The notes under the pieces were generated by a model. That model searched no databases. It had not been told where the DNA came from and saw only the letters and a program-made list of their open reading frames with translations. Below, one piece after another: positions 52,559 to 62,190 of a stretch of 64,000 nucleotides of DNA (positions are counted from its first letter, which is position 1; every line of letters begins with the position of its first letter). The DNA is from Paludibacteraceae bacterium (GTDB taxonomy: Bacteria > Bacteroidota > Bacteroidia > Bacteroidales > Paludibacteraceae), in NCBI GenBank assembly GCA_024400275.1, contig JAKSMY010000003.1:1-64000 (forward strand), read 5' to 3'. A program made the translations under genes and the position numbers.

Positions 52559-52589
52559 CAAAGGTACAAAAAAATTTGCATATATCAAA
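52559..52589 (-). promoter_or_regulatory. typA promoter
   Basis: Reverse-strand TACCTTTG (52559-52566) and TTTG (52586-52589), 19-bp spacer. Confidence 0.75.
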
Positions 52590-52606
52590 ATTTTTTAGTA
52601 ATTTTG
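52575..52606 (+). promoter_or_regulatory. Promoter of the methyltransferase-adenosyltransferase unit
   Basis: TTTG 52575-52578, 20-bp spacer, TAATTTTG 52599-52606. If ATG 52614 is used, the transcript would be almost leaderless. A GCGGCA-AAA-TGCCGC hairpin spans that ATG. Confidence 0.65.
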
Positions 52607-52613
52607 CGGCAAA

Positions 52614-53444
52614 ATGCCGCATGTGGGTAATGTAAAAAACAACATATTCCATGTCTTTTCTATGCTCAAACATCATATTTGTGCATGGAATACAGGAGGA
52701 GAGGGAATACATTCCCCCCGATTATTCTATTTGGTACGGCATCTTTTTTACGAGACTGCCCAGATGTATGCCTGGGAACAAATAGAAGCCCGCCGTACGG
52801 CTATGTTGCGTGCCCCCAAGTTGGTCCATATCCAAGATTTCGGTACCGGGCAAGATAGGGACGAACTAATTATGCACATTGCACGGCAAAGCGTGATGCA
52901 GCCACGGCAGGCGCAATTACTGGCACGACTGCTCAATTATATGAACGGCAACGAATATGCCCAAAGCACAAGTCCTCTAACTATCGTGGAATTAGGCACC
53001 AGTTTGGGATTGACAACTGCCTATATGGCTTCGGTAGATAGCCGAAACCAAATCATTACCTTTGAAGGTAGCCAACAAGTGTCAGAAATTGCAGCCATGA
53101 ACTGGCAAAAATTACACCTGTCAAATATTACACAAAAAACAGGTCCCATAGATGACACCTTATTATCATACGCGCGCGAAGAACAACCCCGAATACATTT
53201 TGTGCTTATGGACGCCAATCATACCCAAGAGGCTACGTTACGCTACTTTGAATGGCTACTTCCCTTGATGGACCCCAATGGCATTGTGGTTGTAGATGAC
53301 ATACGCTATTCAAAAGATATGTATGCCGCCTGGAAAACAATCACTCACCATGACGGAGTAACCGCCACGATGGATCTCGGGCAAATGGGATTGGTGTTCT
53401 TCTACCCCAACGTACAACAACGGACATACACAATCAGACTATGA
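52614..53444 (+). CDS. Class I SAM-dependent methyltransferase, Bacteroidetes type
   Basis: 276 residues from ATG 52614; ATG 52662 is a plausible alternative. The N-terminus has the family-typical GIHSPRLFYLVRHLFYE. The SAM-binding motif is IVELGTSLGLTTAYMASV (about 123-140), with motif II-like ITFEG and post-I acidic residues, then FVLMDANH and IVVVDDIRYSKDMYAAW. The substrate is unknown. Small-molecule O-methyltransferase folds (Methyltransf_24) are the nearest match. Its stop overlaps the adenosyltransferase start in ATGA. Confidence 0.8.
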   Translation: MPHVGNVKNNIFHVFSMLKHHICAWNTGGEGIHSPRLFYLVRHLFYETAQMYAWEQIEARRTAMLRAPKLVHIQDFGTGQDRDELIMHIARQSVMQPRQAQLLARLLNYMNGNEYAQSTSPLTIVELGTSLGLTTAYMASVDSRNQIITFEGSQQVSEIAAMNWQKLHLSNITQKTGPIDDTLLSYAREEQPRIHFVLMDANHTQEATLRYFEWLLPLMDPNGIVVVDDIRYSKDMYAAWKTITHHDGVTATMDLGQMGLVFFYPNVQQRTYTIRL

Positions 53445-53977
53445 GTATATACACCAAAACAGGAGACGGAGGTCAAACATCGTTGGCAACAGGACAACGA
53501 ATTGACAAAGACGATATGCGACTGGAGGCATACGGTACCGCAGACGAGTTGAATTCTTTTGTGGGTTTATTACGCAGCAAACTAACCACTCCGGTAGCCG
53601 AAGACTCGCAATTAGAGTGGATACAAAACAAATTGTTCAATCTTGGTGCCGCGTTGGCAGAGGCGGAAGGCGAATGGATTGTGACCGGTGACGTACAACA
53701 AATAGAACATTGGATTGATGTCATTCAGCAGGACATTCCACCTCAACATAAATTTGTTTTACCGGGTGGAAATGAAGTGATTAGTCTATGCCATATCTGC
53801 CGAACCATTACACGCCGTTTGGAACGTAATATGGTACGTGTTATGTCAAACGGCGATGAAAAGAAAGATTGGGGTGTTCTCCTCCGATTTGTGAACCGTT
53901 TGAGCGATTTTTGGTTTGTTTTCGCCCAAAAATGTGGAAAAAATGCAGGAATTGAACTCTTTTTTTGGAAAAAGTGA
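53441..53977 (+). CDS. PduO-type cob(I)alamin adenosyltransferase
   Basis: 178 residues. It makes adenosylcobalamin from cob(I)alamin and ATP. Family landmarks are the ATP-binding N-terminus IYTKTGDGGQTSLATGQRI, the DELNSFVG segment, and the helix HICRTITRRLERNMVRV with the catalytic Arg/Glu cluster. Phe-rich RFVNRLSDFWFVFAQK follows near the end. No other cobalamin gene is in the window, so it probably serves salvage. Confidence 0.92.
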   Translation: MSIYTKTGDGGQTSLATGQRIDKDDMRLEAYGTADELNSFVGLLRSKLTTPVAEDSQLEWIQNKLFNLGAALAEAEGEWIVTGDVQQIEHWIDVIQQDIPPQHKFVLPGGNEVISLCHICRTITRRLERNMVRVMSNGDEKKDWGVLLRFVNRLSDFWFVFAQKCGKNAGIELFFWKK

Positions 53978-53984
53978 AAAAAAA

Positions 53985-54016
53985 TTTGCACATAACGAAA
54001 GTTTTTTGTACTTTTG
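53985..54016 (+). promoter_or_regulatory. Promoter upstream of the DUF2795-like gene and gld cluster
   Basis: TTTG 53985-53988, 20-bp spacer, TACTTTTG 54009-54016. No further TAnnTTTG box is seen before gldN, so one long transcript to the terminator at 60277 is likely. Confidence 0.75.
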
Positions 54017-54059
54017 CACGCTAATTTTGATGGAAAGTACCTAAAAACAGCCAACAACT

Positions 54060-54281
54060 ATGTATTGGACACTTGAATTGGCCTCGAAAATAGAGGATGC
54101 TCCCTGGCCGGCAACAAAGGAGGAGCTTTTGGATTATGCCAACCGTATTGGTGCTCCTATGGAAGTGATCGAAAATCTACAAGAGATTGAAGATGAAGAA
54201 GAAATATACGAGAGCATAGAAGATTTGTGGCCGGACTATCCGACCAAAGATGATTTCTTCTTCAATGAGGAAGAATATTAG
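54060..54281 (+). CDS. Small acidic DUF2795-like protein
   Basis: 73 residues with a compact helical N-terminus (MYWTLELASKIEDAPWPATK then EELLDYANRIGAPMEVIENL) and a very acidic C-terminal tail (EDEEEIYESIEDLWPDYP). This matches the small DUF2795-type proteins common in Bacteroidetes. Function unknown. It is 30 bases upstream of porP and shares its promoter. Confidence 0.85.
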   Translation: MYWTLELASKIEDAPWPATKEELLDYANRIGAPMEVIENLQEIEDEEEIYESIEDLWPDYPTKDDFFFNEEEY

Positions 54282-54311
54282 TGAAGGTACAAAAAGATGT
54301 ATGAATGAAGA

Positions 54312-55301
54312 ATGCAAAATGCAACATGTAAACTGGTGTTGGCTCTTCTGATGCTGTCTGCAGCGTCCGCAATGGCACAGACAGATCCTCAGATGGGTCA
54401 TTACATGCATTTGCAAACTACATATAATCCCGCAGCGGCGGGTGAGGGTGATTTATTACGCGTAGCGGGTATGCACCGCATGCAGTACACGGGTATCACG
54501 GATATGCCTATGTCAACATACTTCACGTTCTCGTCACCCTTTAACATACTTAAGACCAAACATGCTGTCGGTGTTCGATTCCTGAATGACAAATACGGAT
54601 TTTTCATGAATCAAGCGTTCCATGTGCAGTATGCCTATCGCCACAAAATAGGAAACGGATATTTAAGTGCCGGTGTGGATTTGGGGTTTGTGAATATGAG
54701 TTTCAAAAGCGATAGCGTGAACTTGGATCAGATTGTCAGCGAATTGGGAGACGGAAGCGAATCGTTTAGTGATAACGATCCTGTCATTCCTAAAGGAAGC
54801 GGAAAAGACGGTAGCAACGGTATGACGTTTGATATGGGATTGGGATTATACTACAGTGCTCCCACGTGGTGGGCAGGAATCAGTTACAGTCACGTCACAA
54901 GACCTACCGTAGAGTGGAGCGACAATTCCTCTATCCGATTGATTGGGACATTGTACATGGCAGGGGGATATATCTGGAAAATCAAGCGCAACCGCAATTG
55001 GACACTCAAACCAAGTATGATGGTTATGACGGACTTCGTAAACTGGGATGTCAACCTGACTATGATGGCAGAAGTGAAAGAGCGTTTCCGGTTTGGAGCA
55101 GGATACCGTATCGCAGGTAGCGTGAATATATTGTTGGGAATGGATATAATAAGCGGATTGCAACTGGGATATACGTATGAATTGCCGGCTAACCGACTGA
55201 TTAAAGCAACGTATGGATCGCATGAATTGTTCTTGTCCTACGCATTCAACGTTTTGCGCCCAAAACGAACCAACAAATACAAGAGTGTAAGATACTTATA
55301 A
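54312..55301 (+). CDS. porP: PorP/SprF-family T9SS outer membrane protein
   Basis: 329 residues with a signal peptide ending SAMAQ. The mature start TDPQMGHYMHLQTTYNPAAAG is diagnostic of PorP/SprF, followed by alternating beta strands of an outer-membrane barrel and an ending FLSYAFNVL with aromatic residues. In T9SS, PorP-type proteins act with PorK/N rings or as surface attachment partners. It directly precedes gldKLMN, the standard order. ATG 54312 is the first in-frame start. Confidence 0.9.
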   Translation: MQNATCKLVLALLMLSAASAMAQTDPQMGHYMHLQTTYNPAAAGEGDLLRVAGMHRMQYTGITDMPMSTYFTFSSPFNILKTKHAVGVRFLNDKYGFFMNQAFHVQYAYRHKIGNGYLSAGVDLGFVNMSFKSDSVNLDQIVSELGDGSESFSDNDPVIPKGSGKDGSNGMTFDMGLGLYYSAPTWWAGISYSHVTRPTVEWSDNSSIRLIGTLYMAGGYIWKIKRNRNWTLKPSMMVMTDFVNWDVNLTMMAEVKERFRFGAGYRIAGSVNILLGMDIISGLQLGYTYELPANRLIKATYGSHELFLSYAFNVLRPKRTNKYKSVRYL

Positions 55302-55326
55302 CGAAAATAATAACAAACAAAACAAT

Positions 55327-56673
55327 ATGAAACTCAGTAAAATTCTTTCTGTGTTGGCAGTGATTGCGATGCTCGCATCGTGTAATGGTCCTGCCGGAGA
55401 ATTGGTAGGTGTACAACGATCAACCAATTTCAAAGAGGCCAACCCTTATGGTATGGTATTCATCAAGAAAGGTTCATTCATGATGGGAGAGAACACCCAA
55501 TCTGCTATCTTCCACCAGCCCGACAATGTCCTTATGGTCACTGTTGAGCCGTTTTGGATGGATGAGACAGAGATTACCAATAACGAGTACAAACAATTCG
55601 TTCATTGGGTACGTGACTCTATTGCTTACACTCACTTAGTGAATGCAGGAATGACTGACTATGCCATTCAGCCCAAGAATGAAGATTTTGATGAAGAGAA
55701 TTTCCGTATCAACTGGAAGAAAAAAATTCCTTGGAACAGCAAGGAAGAGGAAATACAGGAAGCGTTAGCCCCTATGTTCTATGAAGATGGCGGATTGCGT
55801 ACCATAACCCTGCATTATAACTACACATGGATGAACTATGACCAAGCTCAATTGCCTCAAAATAAATTTGATGTGGCAAAAGGCCGTTATCCGGAAAATG
55901 CCACATCCCGTGTAGATACGTTCTGGGTAGATGAGAACGGTTGGATTCAAGACAGCACCATCATCCGTCCTTTACGTGAACCGAAAGATTTGCAGACCAA
56001 TAAGATTATCAGTATTTATCCCGATACGATGGTTTGGATCCGCGATTTCCAATTTGCTTTCAACGATCCTATGCTGGTAGGATATTTCGCTTTCGTCGGT
56101 TATGCGGATTATCCCGTCGTTGGCGTAACATGGGAGCAAGCCCACGCATTCTGCCACTGGCGGACCAATTATTTTGCTTCTGCCGTAGATGTAGATTTCC
56201 AAGCATATCGTCTGCCGACAGAGGCAGAATGGGAATATGCCGCACGTGGCGGACGTAAAATGGCCATGTATCCTTGGGGTAGCAACTACGCCCGTGATGC
56301 CAGCGGCTGCTTCTTGGCCAACTTCAAACCGTATCGTGGTGCCTATAACGATGATACCGGAACAATGACGATGAGAGTCGCCCAATTCCGTCCTAATGAT
56401 TTTGGTTTGTTTGATATGGCAGGCAATGTAGCCGAATGGACCTCGTCCAGTTACAACCCGGCTGCCAACACATACGTAAGTGATGTCAATCCTGAATTCC
56501 AATATATGGCACGTAAAGACGATAACGATATGATGAAACGCAAAGTCATTCGTGGCGGTAGTTGGAAAGACATCAGTTATTATATGCAATGCGGCGTACG
56601 CACGTTCGAATACCAGTTCGAGAGTCGTCCCTATATCGGATTCCGCTGCGTTCGTTCATTTATTGGAGATTAA
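55327..56673 (+). CDS. gldK: T9SS ring lipoprotein GldK/PorK
   Basis: 448 residues. A lipoprotein signal (MLASCNG, Cys at about 19) precedes a formylglycine-generating-enzyme (SUMF1) fold: MVFIKKGSFMMGENTQ, EPFWMDETEITNNEYKQFV, YRLPTEAEWEYAARGG, FDMAGNVAEWTSSSY and RKVIRGGSWKD. This fold without enzymatic Cys is typical of GldK/PorK, which forms the periplasmic ring with GldN. Confidence 0.95.
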   Translation: MKLSKILSVLAVIAMLASCNGPAGELVGVQRSTNFKEANPYGMVFIKKGSFMMGENTQSAIFHQPDNVLMVTVEPFWMDETEITNNEYKQFVHWVRDSIAYTHLVNAGMTDYAIQPKNEDFDEENFRINWKKKIPWNSKEEEIQEALAPMFYEDGGLRTITLHYNYTWMNYDQAQLPQNKFDVAKGRYPENATSRVDTFWVDENGWIQDSTIIRPLREPKDLQTNKIISIYPDTMVWIRDFQFAFNDPMLVGYFAFVGYADYPVVGVTWEQAHAFCHWRTNYFASAVDVDFQAYRLPTEAEWEYAARGGRKMAMYPWGSNYARDASGCFLANFKPYRGAYNDDTGTMTMRVAQFRPNDFGLFDMAGNVAEWTSSSYNPAANTYVSDVNPEFQYMARKDDNDMMKRKVIRGGSWKDISYYMQCGVRTFEYQFESRPYIGFRCVRSFIGD

Positions 56674-56722
56674 AATTAGGAAAAATATTAACAAAAAAGA
56701 TTAAAATTAAATTGTTTTTGTC

Positions 56723-57658
56723 ATGGCAACATTAAATCAAAATGCTTACGGAAGTTGGTATGATTCTTTCGAAGGCGAAAATGAAGGAAAATTCTTAACT
56801 TGGTATCACTCGTACGAAGGAAAGAAAGTAATCAACATTATTTATTCAGCAGGTGCATCTGTCGTTATTATCGGTGCCTTGTTTAAGATTCTTCACTGGC
56901 CCGGAGCAAGTATTGTGCTGATGATGGGTATGTTTACGGAGGCTTTTCTGTTCTTGATTGGTGTATTGGAAGCACCACACGAGGAATTCCACTGGGCTAA
57001 CGTTTTCCCGCAATTGATTGAATATGGTTCTCCCGATGCACGTGTTAAACGTTCCAAAGAGCAATTAGGCATGGCTCCTGCATTATCTGCAGGCGGTGCA
57101 AGCGGCGAGGCTCCCAAAGCAGGCGTGTCTCCTCTCAGTGACAGCGAGATGGCTGCCTTGAAAGGTTCCTTGAACGACTTGGCAAAAACAGCTGGACAAT
57201 TAAGCGAACTCGGCAAATTGGCTACAACTACCAATAAGTTGGGCGAGAAAATGGAAGCTGCAAGCGAAGCTGCTGCCAAATATGCAGAAAGTGCAACTGC
57301 ATTAGGAGATAAATCTGCCGCTTTAAGCCAAGCCTACGCCACCATTACAACTAATATGGAAAGTGTCGTTTCTGAATCTAAAGCATACGAGCAAGAGATG
57401 GCTGAAATGGGCAAGAAATTAGGTTCTCTCAACTCTGTTTACGAATTGCAATTAAATGCTGCTCAAGCACAAGCAGAAGCATTCAAGACTTCTACCAAGA
57501 CTGTTCAGGATATGAACGCTGATGTTGAAAAGATGCACGCTGCTACCGTGGCTTCCTTGAAAGAACAAGAGGCTATGGCAGAAGCACAAAAGAAATTGGC
57601 ACAACAAGTGGCTGATTTGAACAAGATTTATGGCAATATGCTGAATGCATTGGCATAA
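56723..57658 (+). CDS. gldL: T9SS motor protein GldL/PorL
   Basis: 311 residues. Two adjacent transmembrane helices near residues 37-58 (IIYSAGASVVIIGALFKIL) and 63-83 (IVLMMGMFTEAFLFLIGVLE) carry the Glu residues implicated in the proton-driven motor (here in TEAF and VLEAP). A long Ala/Lys/Glu-rich cytoplasmic coiled coil follows. With GldM it forms the inner-membrane motor of T9SS. Confidence 0.95.
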   Translation: MATLNQNAYGSWYDSFEGENEGKFLTWYHSYEGKKVINIIYSAGASVVIIGALFKILHWPGASIVLMMGMFTEAFLFLIGVLEAPHEEFHWANVFPQLIEYGSPDARVKRSKEQLGMAPALSAGGASGEAPKAGVSPLSDSEMAALKGSLNDLAKTAGQLSELGKLATTTNKLGEKMEAASEAAAKYAESATALGDKSAALSQAYATITTNMESVVSESKAYEQEMAEMGKKLGSLNSVYELQLNAAQAQAEAFKTSTKTVQDMNADVEKMHAATVASLKEQEAMAEAQKKLAQQVADLNKIYGNMLNALA

Positions 57659-57712
57659 ACGCAAGTTATCAAAATTCAACAATCTACTATCAACTTTAAA
57701 TATTAAAGAGAA

Positions 57713-59314
57713 ATGGGTGGAGCAAAAAACTGTCCGGAAACCCCGAGACAAAAAATGATAGGTATGATGTACTTGGTGTTGACCGCCATGTTGGCATTGA
57801 ATGTTAGTGCCGATATCTTGAACGGTTTCAACAAATTACGTCATTCCATGGAATCTTCCATCAAATCAACCGACGACCGTACGGATGATATGATGAAAAC
57901 ATTTGAAGCAGCATACAACAAGGACGAAGGCGGAAAGGCAAAATATGGTCCTTGGTTGGAGATTGCTCGCAGTAACAAGAAGATGAGCGATGATTTGTAT
58001 AACTACATTGAGCAATTCAAATTAGACATTGTTAATATGGTAGAAGGTACAGAATATACTTCTATGCCCGAAGAGATTAAGAATGGTTCCGATACAAACA
58101 AACCTCATCAGTATGCCATCAACGAGAAAGACCCCAGCGGACGTACTCATGCACAAGAGTTCCGCGTACGAATGGACGCGTATCGTCAATACCTGTCGTC
58201 TGCTGATTCAGAGTGCATTCAAGGCAAGATGCGCGATGTTCAATTTGCTCATGAATGGGAGCAGAAATGCGCCATGTGCAATACACTGTTCTCAACAGGA
58301 ACCGTAACCAACGAAGAAGGAGAGTCGATTCCTTGGGAGCAATCCATATTTGAGGAAATGCCTGCCGGTGCCGTATTCGCATTGCTAACTAAATATCAAA
58401 GTGACATCCGTATGGCAGAGAACGACTGGCTGACTTTCTGGTACAAGACTGCCGGTTCGTCTGACTTCGTGATTAACTCCGTGCAAGCATTGATTTTGCC
58501 TGACAATGGAGAGTATATTATGCAGGGTAACCACTACCGCGCACGTATCGTGTCGGCAGCGGTAGATACCACCAACCTCCCAATGGTATATATCAACGGT
58601 CAGGAGTATGCAGATGGCGTTTACGATTTGGTTGCCAATCAAGTCGGCCAGCACACTTACAGCGGTTATATGTTAATGCCGGGTGACACAACCCACTATA
58701 CCTTTACAGGTCAATATACGGTAGGTGCACCGTCTGCCTCCATTTCAAACGTGGACATGAATACTATCTATACCGGATACGAGAACAAATTTAATATTTC
58801 TGTTCCCGGTATGGGAGGAGATAAAATCCGTGTAAGTGCGACAGGTGCTTCTGTATCACAGAAAGGCGGTTTATATATCATCAAACCTAACGAAGGTGCC
58901 AAAACCGTTAAAATCTCCGTTTCTGCGGAAATTGACGGTAAGGTATCGCTTATGGGATCCAATGAATATAAAGTTAAGCCCCTTCCGAAACCGAGTGCAT
59001 TCCTCATTTCAGGATCTGAGACCTATGACGGTACAGCCAAAATCGGTTTAAAAGCCTTGAAGAGTGGCGATGCTCACCTTGAAGCAAGTTATGGTCCGGA
59101 AGGTGTCTTGGACTTGCCATTTACCATTGTAAGTTTCGAAATTTATGCCAACGGTCGTTATTTGAAGGCAGAAGGTAATAAATTTAGTGCTGATATGAAG
59201 ACCGCCATTGGTAAGATGCGTGCAAACGATATCTTGAGTATTATGACCATCAAGTATCGTGAACCAAGCGGAAAGGTTAACACGCTTCCTAACTTGACTC
59301 TTGGCTTGAAGTAA
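57713..59314 (+). CDS. gldM: T9SS motor protein GldM/PorM
   Basis: 533 residues. The N-terminal cytoplasmic tip ETPRQKMIGMMYLVLTAMLA (ET-like CPETPRQK) leads one transmembrane helix. The rest is periplasmic: a helical D1 domain to about 220, then three beta domains reaching the outer-membrane ring, with KPLPKPSAFLISG near the last junction. It spans the periplasm and transmits motor torque. Confidence 0.95.
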   Translation: MGGAKNCPETPRQKMIGMMYLVLTAMLALNVSADILNGFNKLRHSMESSIKSTDDRTDDMMKTFEAAYNKDEGGKAKYGPWLEIARSNKKMSDDLYNYIEQFKLDIVNMVEGTEYTSMPEEIKNGSDTNKPHQYAINEKDPSGRTHAQEFRVRMDAYRQYLSSADSECIQGKMRDVQFAHEWEQKCAMCNTLFSTGTVTNEEGESIPWEQSIFEEMPAGAVFALLTKYQSDIRMAENDWLTFWYKTAGSSDFVINSVQALILPDNGEYIMQGNHYRARIVSAAVDTTNLPMVYINGQEYADGVYDLVANQVGQHTYSGYMLMPGDTTHYTFTGQYTVGAPSASISNVDMNTIYTGYENKFNISVPGMGGDKIRVSATGASVSQKGGLYIIKPNEGAKTVKISVSAEIDGKVSLMGSNEYKVKPLPKPSAFLISGSETYDGTAKIGLKALKSGDAHLEASYGPEGVLDLPFTIVSFEIYANGRYLKAEGNKFSADMKTAIGKMRANDILSIMTIKYREPSGKVNTLPNLTLGLK

Positions 59315-59338
59315 TAAGCATAATCAAATACCTATAAT

Positions 59339-60259
59339 ATGAAAAAATTCAGTGTACTGGTGCTCCTTGCATTTGCGTTTGTGACAGCAGAAGCACAGCA
59401 TCCAATCAACTCATTCTTTGCTCCGGACGGAACCGTTCGTTTGGAAACAAAAGAATTAAACGAGGCAGCGGACTCTATCGTGAAAATCACTCACCGTACG
59501 GAGGATATCGTGTGGAGACGTGACATATATCGCATTGTCGATATGCGTCAAAAACAAAACTTCCAATTGTATTTCCCTATAGAGCCGGACGATCCTACTT
59601 ATATGAGTTTGTATCGACTTATTGTTGATGCTGTGCAAAACGGGTTGACAATTTTCTACCCGAGTGAGCGTATTTTGAAACCGTTATTGAGCGTGGATAA
59701 TATCGTTCCGAGAAACAAGACAATTGACCAGTTCGTAGTGGGTGGTATTGGAGAATTGGACCGTGAAGATGAGACATCATACATATTGAACTATGATAGT
59801 ATCTCTGACCAACTGAGTTTCCAACCCTATAACTATGGGACGTACGTACGCAATCAACTGAAGTACCTTCTTTATGAAGTCGTTTTCTTCAGTCGTGCAA
59901 CCTCTCGTATGTACCGTAAGATTGTGGCTATTGCACCCCTGCAGCCGGATCAGGCAACCGGCGGACCGGAAGAACCGGCACGTTTTATGAGAGAATCCGT
60001 TAAATTCTGGATGCTATATGATGAACTGCGCCCGTACTTGGCTGCCCATTATATGATTCCGACTCAAAATGAATCCAAACGCGTTACGTTTGAGGAATTT
60101 TTCGAGAAACGTCTGTTCTCCAGTTATATTGTGGGAGAAGGTAATATGTACAACCGTATGATTCTTGATTATTGCTTGACAGAAAAAGATGCTAAGCAAG
60201 AACAGGCACGTATCGAGTACGAATTATTAACCTTCGAACAAGACTTGTGGGAGTACTAA
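59339..60259 (+). CDS. gldN: T9SS ring protein GldN/PorN
   Basis: 306 residues with a signal peptide ending VTAEAQ. The conserved TEDIVWRRDIYRIVDMRQKQN and NQLKYLLYEVVFFSRATSRMYRKIVAIAP segments identify GldN/PorN, the partner of GldK in the periplasmic ring. It is the last gene of the cluster, followed by a strong terminator. Confidence 0.95.
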   Translation: MKKFSVLVLLAFAFVTAEAQHPINSFFAPDGTVRLETKELNEAADSIVKITHRTEDIVWRRDIYRIVDMRQKQNFQLYFPIEPDDPTYMSLYRLIVDAVQNGLTIFYPSERILKPLLSVDNIVPRNKTIDQFVVGGIGELDREDETSYILNYDSISDQLSFQPYNYGTYVRNQLKYLLYEVVFFSRATSRMYRKIVAIAPLQPDQATGGPEEPARFMRESVKFWMLYDELRPYLAAHYMIPTQNESKRVTFEEFFEKRLFSSYIVGEGNMYNRMILDYCLTEKDAKQEQARIEYELLTFEQDLWEY

Positions 60260-60276
60260 AACAATACCGAGAAAAG

Positions 60277-60300
60277 GGCAGGCAAATGCCTGCCTTTTTT
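60277..60300 (+). terminator. Terminator after gldN
   Basis: Perfect 8-bp stem GGCAGGCA-AA-TGCCTGCC followed by T6. Confidence 0.92.
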
Positions 60301-60327
60301 CGGTTGTAGCCTTAAGAAAAAGTAGTA

Positions 60328-61185
60328 ATGAAGCATCGGTTCTTTAACATGTATCTTACCACCACCATCAGTGTGGCGTTGGTGCTGTTTTTGATGGGGT
60401 TGGAATGTGTGGTTTCGTTATCGACACACCAATTGATTCAGAAGTTGAAACAAAATGTCGCCCTCACTATTATTCTTGAGAACAACACAGATTCCACTCA
60501 GATACGGCGTTTAGGTACTATTTTAGAAGCGACACCTTATTGCTATGAACTGCACTATATTTCCAAAGATCAGGCTTTGGAAGAGCATATACGCTCCCTC
60601 GGTGAAGATCCGGTAAAGTTCTTGGGATATAATCCCCTGTCCAATAGTTATGAACTTAATCTGATGGCAGAATATGCAAATGAGGATAGCATAAAAAACA
60701 TTAAAGCCGATTTGGAATCTTTACCGTATATCAAACACATTAATCACCCGCAAAACATTGTATCTGTGTTAGATGTACATTTGGGTGAGATAAGCCTTGT
60801 TTTGATTGCTGTCGCCTTATTGCTCCTGTTAATATCGTTTGCGTTAATTATCAATACAATCCGGCTACACGTTTACAGCAAACGTTTTCTTATCAACACC
60901 ATGCGTTTGGTAGGAGCAACCCCTTGGGTTATCCGCGCTCCGTTTATCCACCGCAATTTATTATTAGGCTTTGAGGCGGGAATCATTGCGTTGGCGTTAT
61001 TGACATCGGCATTGTATTACGTGCATTTCCGTTTAGGTTTTTGGCTCATTGATTTGACATGGACAAATATCCTGTTTATTGCATTGGTGGTGTTAATAGG
61101 CGGGGAACTGATAACATGTGTGGCTTCTTTGGTAGCCACCGGCAAATATATACGAATGAAAACAGATAAGATGTATGAAATATAA
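60328..61185 (+). CDS. ftsX: Cell division protein FtsX
   Basis: 285 residues with four transmembrane helices: one at the N-terminus and three in the C-terminal FtsX/MacB-type permease part, which includes NTMRLVGATPWVIRAPF. An extracytoplasmic domain (about 40-155, VALTIILENNTDSTQIRRL) follows the first helix. FtsX works with FtsE to activate septal peptidoglycan hydrolases. ftsE is not adjacent, as is usual in Bacteroidetes. It starts a compact operon with DUF3098, uppP, truB and queA. Confidence 0.92.
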   Translation: MKHRFFNMYLTTTISVALVLFLMGLECVVSLSTHQLIQKLKQNVALTIILENNTDSTQIRRLGTILEATPYCYELHYISKDQALEEHIRSLGEDPVKFLGYNPLSNSYELNLMAEYANEDSIKNIKADLESLPYIKHINHPQNIVSVLDVHLGEISLVLIAVALLLLLISFALIINTIRLHVYSKRFLINTMRLVGATPWVIRAPFIHRNLLLGFEAGIIALALLTSALYYVHFRLGFWLIDLTWTNILFIALVVLIGGELITCVASLVATGKYIRMKTDKMYEI

Positions 61186-61186
61186 C

Positions 61187-61390
61187 ATGGATAAAATCAA
61201 CTTGGTTTTAATCGCTCTATCCACGTTGATTATCGTAATTGGCTTGTTTTTAATGGTAGGAGAGCCCAGCGGAGCAACAGAATATAACCCTGACATTTTC
61301 TCCACGCGCCGTATTACAATCGGCCCGATGATTAGTTTGGGCGGCTTTGTATTGATGATTATAGCGATACTAAAAAAGAAAAGCAAATGA
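61187..61390 (+). CDS. DUF3098 two-helix membrane protein
   Basis: 67 residues from ATG 61187. An in-frame ATG at 61175 overlapping ftsX is also possible. Two hydrophobic helices flank the conserved loop GEPSGATEYNPDIFSTRRITIGP, which defines this Bacteroidetes family. Function unknown. It is regularly found between ftsX and uppP, as here, and its stop overlaps the uppP start by 4 bases. Confidence 0.88.
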   Translation: MDKINLVLIALSTLIIVIGLFLMVGEPSGATEYNPDIFSTRRITIGPMISLGGFVLMIIAILKKKSK

Positions 61391-62190
61391 GTTGGTGGGA
61401 AGCACTTGTTTTGGGGGTTATTCAAGGTCTGACGGAATTCTTACCCGTATCCTCATCCGGACACCTGACTATCGGGCAGGCTCTATTGGGAATTGAGTTT
61501 CAAGAAGGGGATATGTTATTCTTTGACGTGCTGGTACATGCTGCTACGGTATGTGCCACTTTGTTGGTGCTGTGGAAAGAAATAACTTTTTTGTTCAAAG
61601 GTACTTTTTTGACACCGCAGTGGAACGAAGAAAAGATTTACGTAGGTAAGATTATCTTGTCCATGTTGCCGGTTTTTGTTGTCGGCATGTTTTTCAAAGA
61701 TACCGTAGAAGCAGTATTTGGAAGCGGATTGGCCGTTGTTGGCGTTTGCTTGATGATTACGGCATGTTTATTAACTTTCGCCCAATATGCCCGTCCGCGT
61801 CAGAAAGAACAGATAGGCTGGACGGACAGTTTTATAATTGGTGTCAGCCAAGCGTTGGCTGTCTTACCCGGGCTAAGCAGAAGCGGCACAACGATTGCTA
61901 CCGGTATTCTGTTGGGAAACAAAAAAGAACAAGTGGCTCAGTTCTCGTTCCTGATGGTGTTGGTTCCTATTTTGGGCGAAGCATTCTTGTCCACATTAGA
62001 CTTGTTGAATGGAGAGGTAGAGACTCACTTGAGTATAACAAGCATCTTGATTGGATTCATAAGTGCTTTTGTAGTGGGTGCAGCGGCATGTAAGTGGATG
62101 TTAAGTATTGTTAAACGGCAAAAACTGATTTATTTTGCCATTTACTGCTTATTGATAGGCGGCTTTGCTTTGTGCTATGGACTTCGTTGA
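61387..62190 (+). CDS. uppP: Undecaprenyl-diphosphatase UppP (BacA)
   Basis: 267 residues, about eight hydrophobic segments. Both catalytic motifs are intact: QGLTEFLPVSSSGHL (residues about 14-28) and LPGLSRSGTTIATG (about 159-172). It recycles the undecaprenyl carrier for peptidoglycan and surface polysaccharide synthesis. Its 3' end overlaps truB. Confidence 0.96.
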   Translation: MSWWEALVLGVIQGLTEFLPVSSSGHLTIGQALLGIEFQEGDMLFFDVLVHAATVCATLLVLWKEITFLFKGTFLTPQWNEEKIYVGKIILSMLPVFVVGMFFKDTVEAVFGSGLAVVGVCLMITACLLTFAQYARPRQKEQIGWTDSFIIGVSQALAVLPGLSRSGTTIATGILLGNKKEQVAQFSFLMVLVPILGEAFLSTLDLLNGEVETHLSITSILIGFISAFVVGAAACKWMLSIVKRQKLIYFAIYCLLIGGFALCYGLR

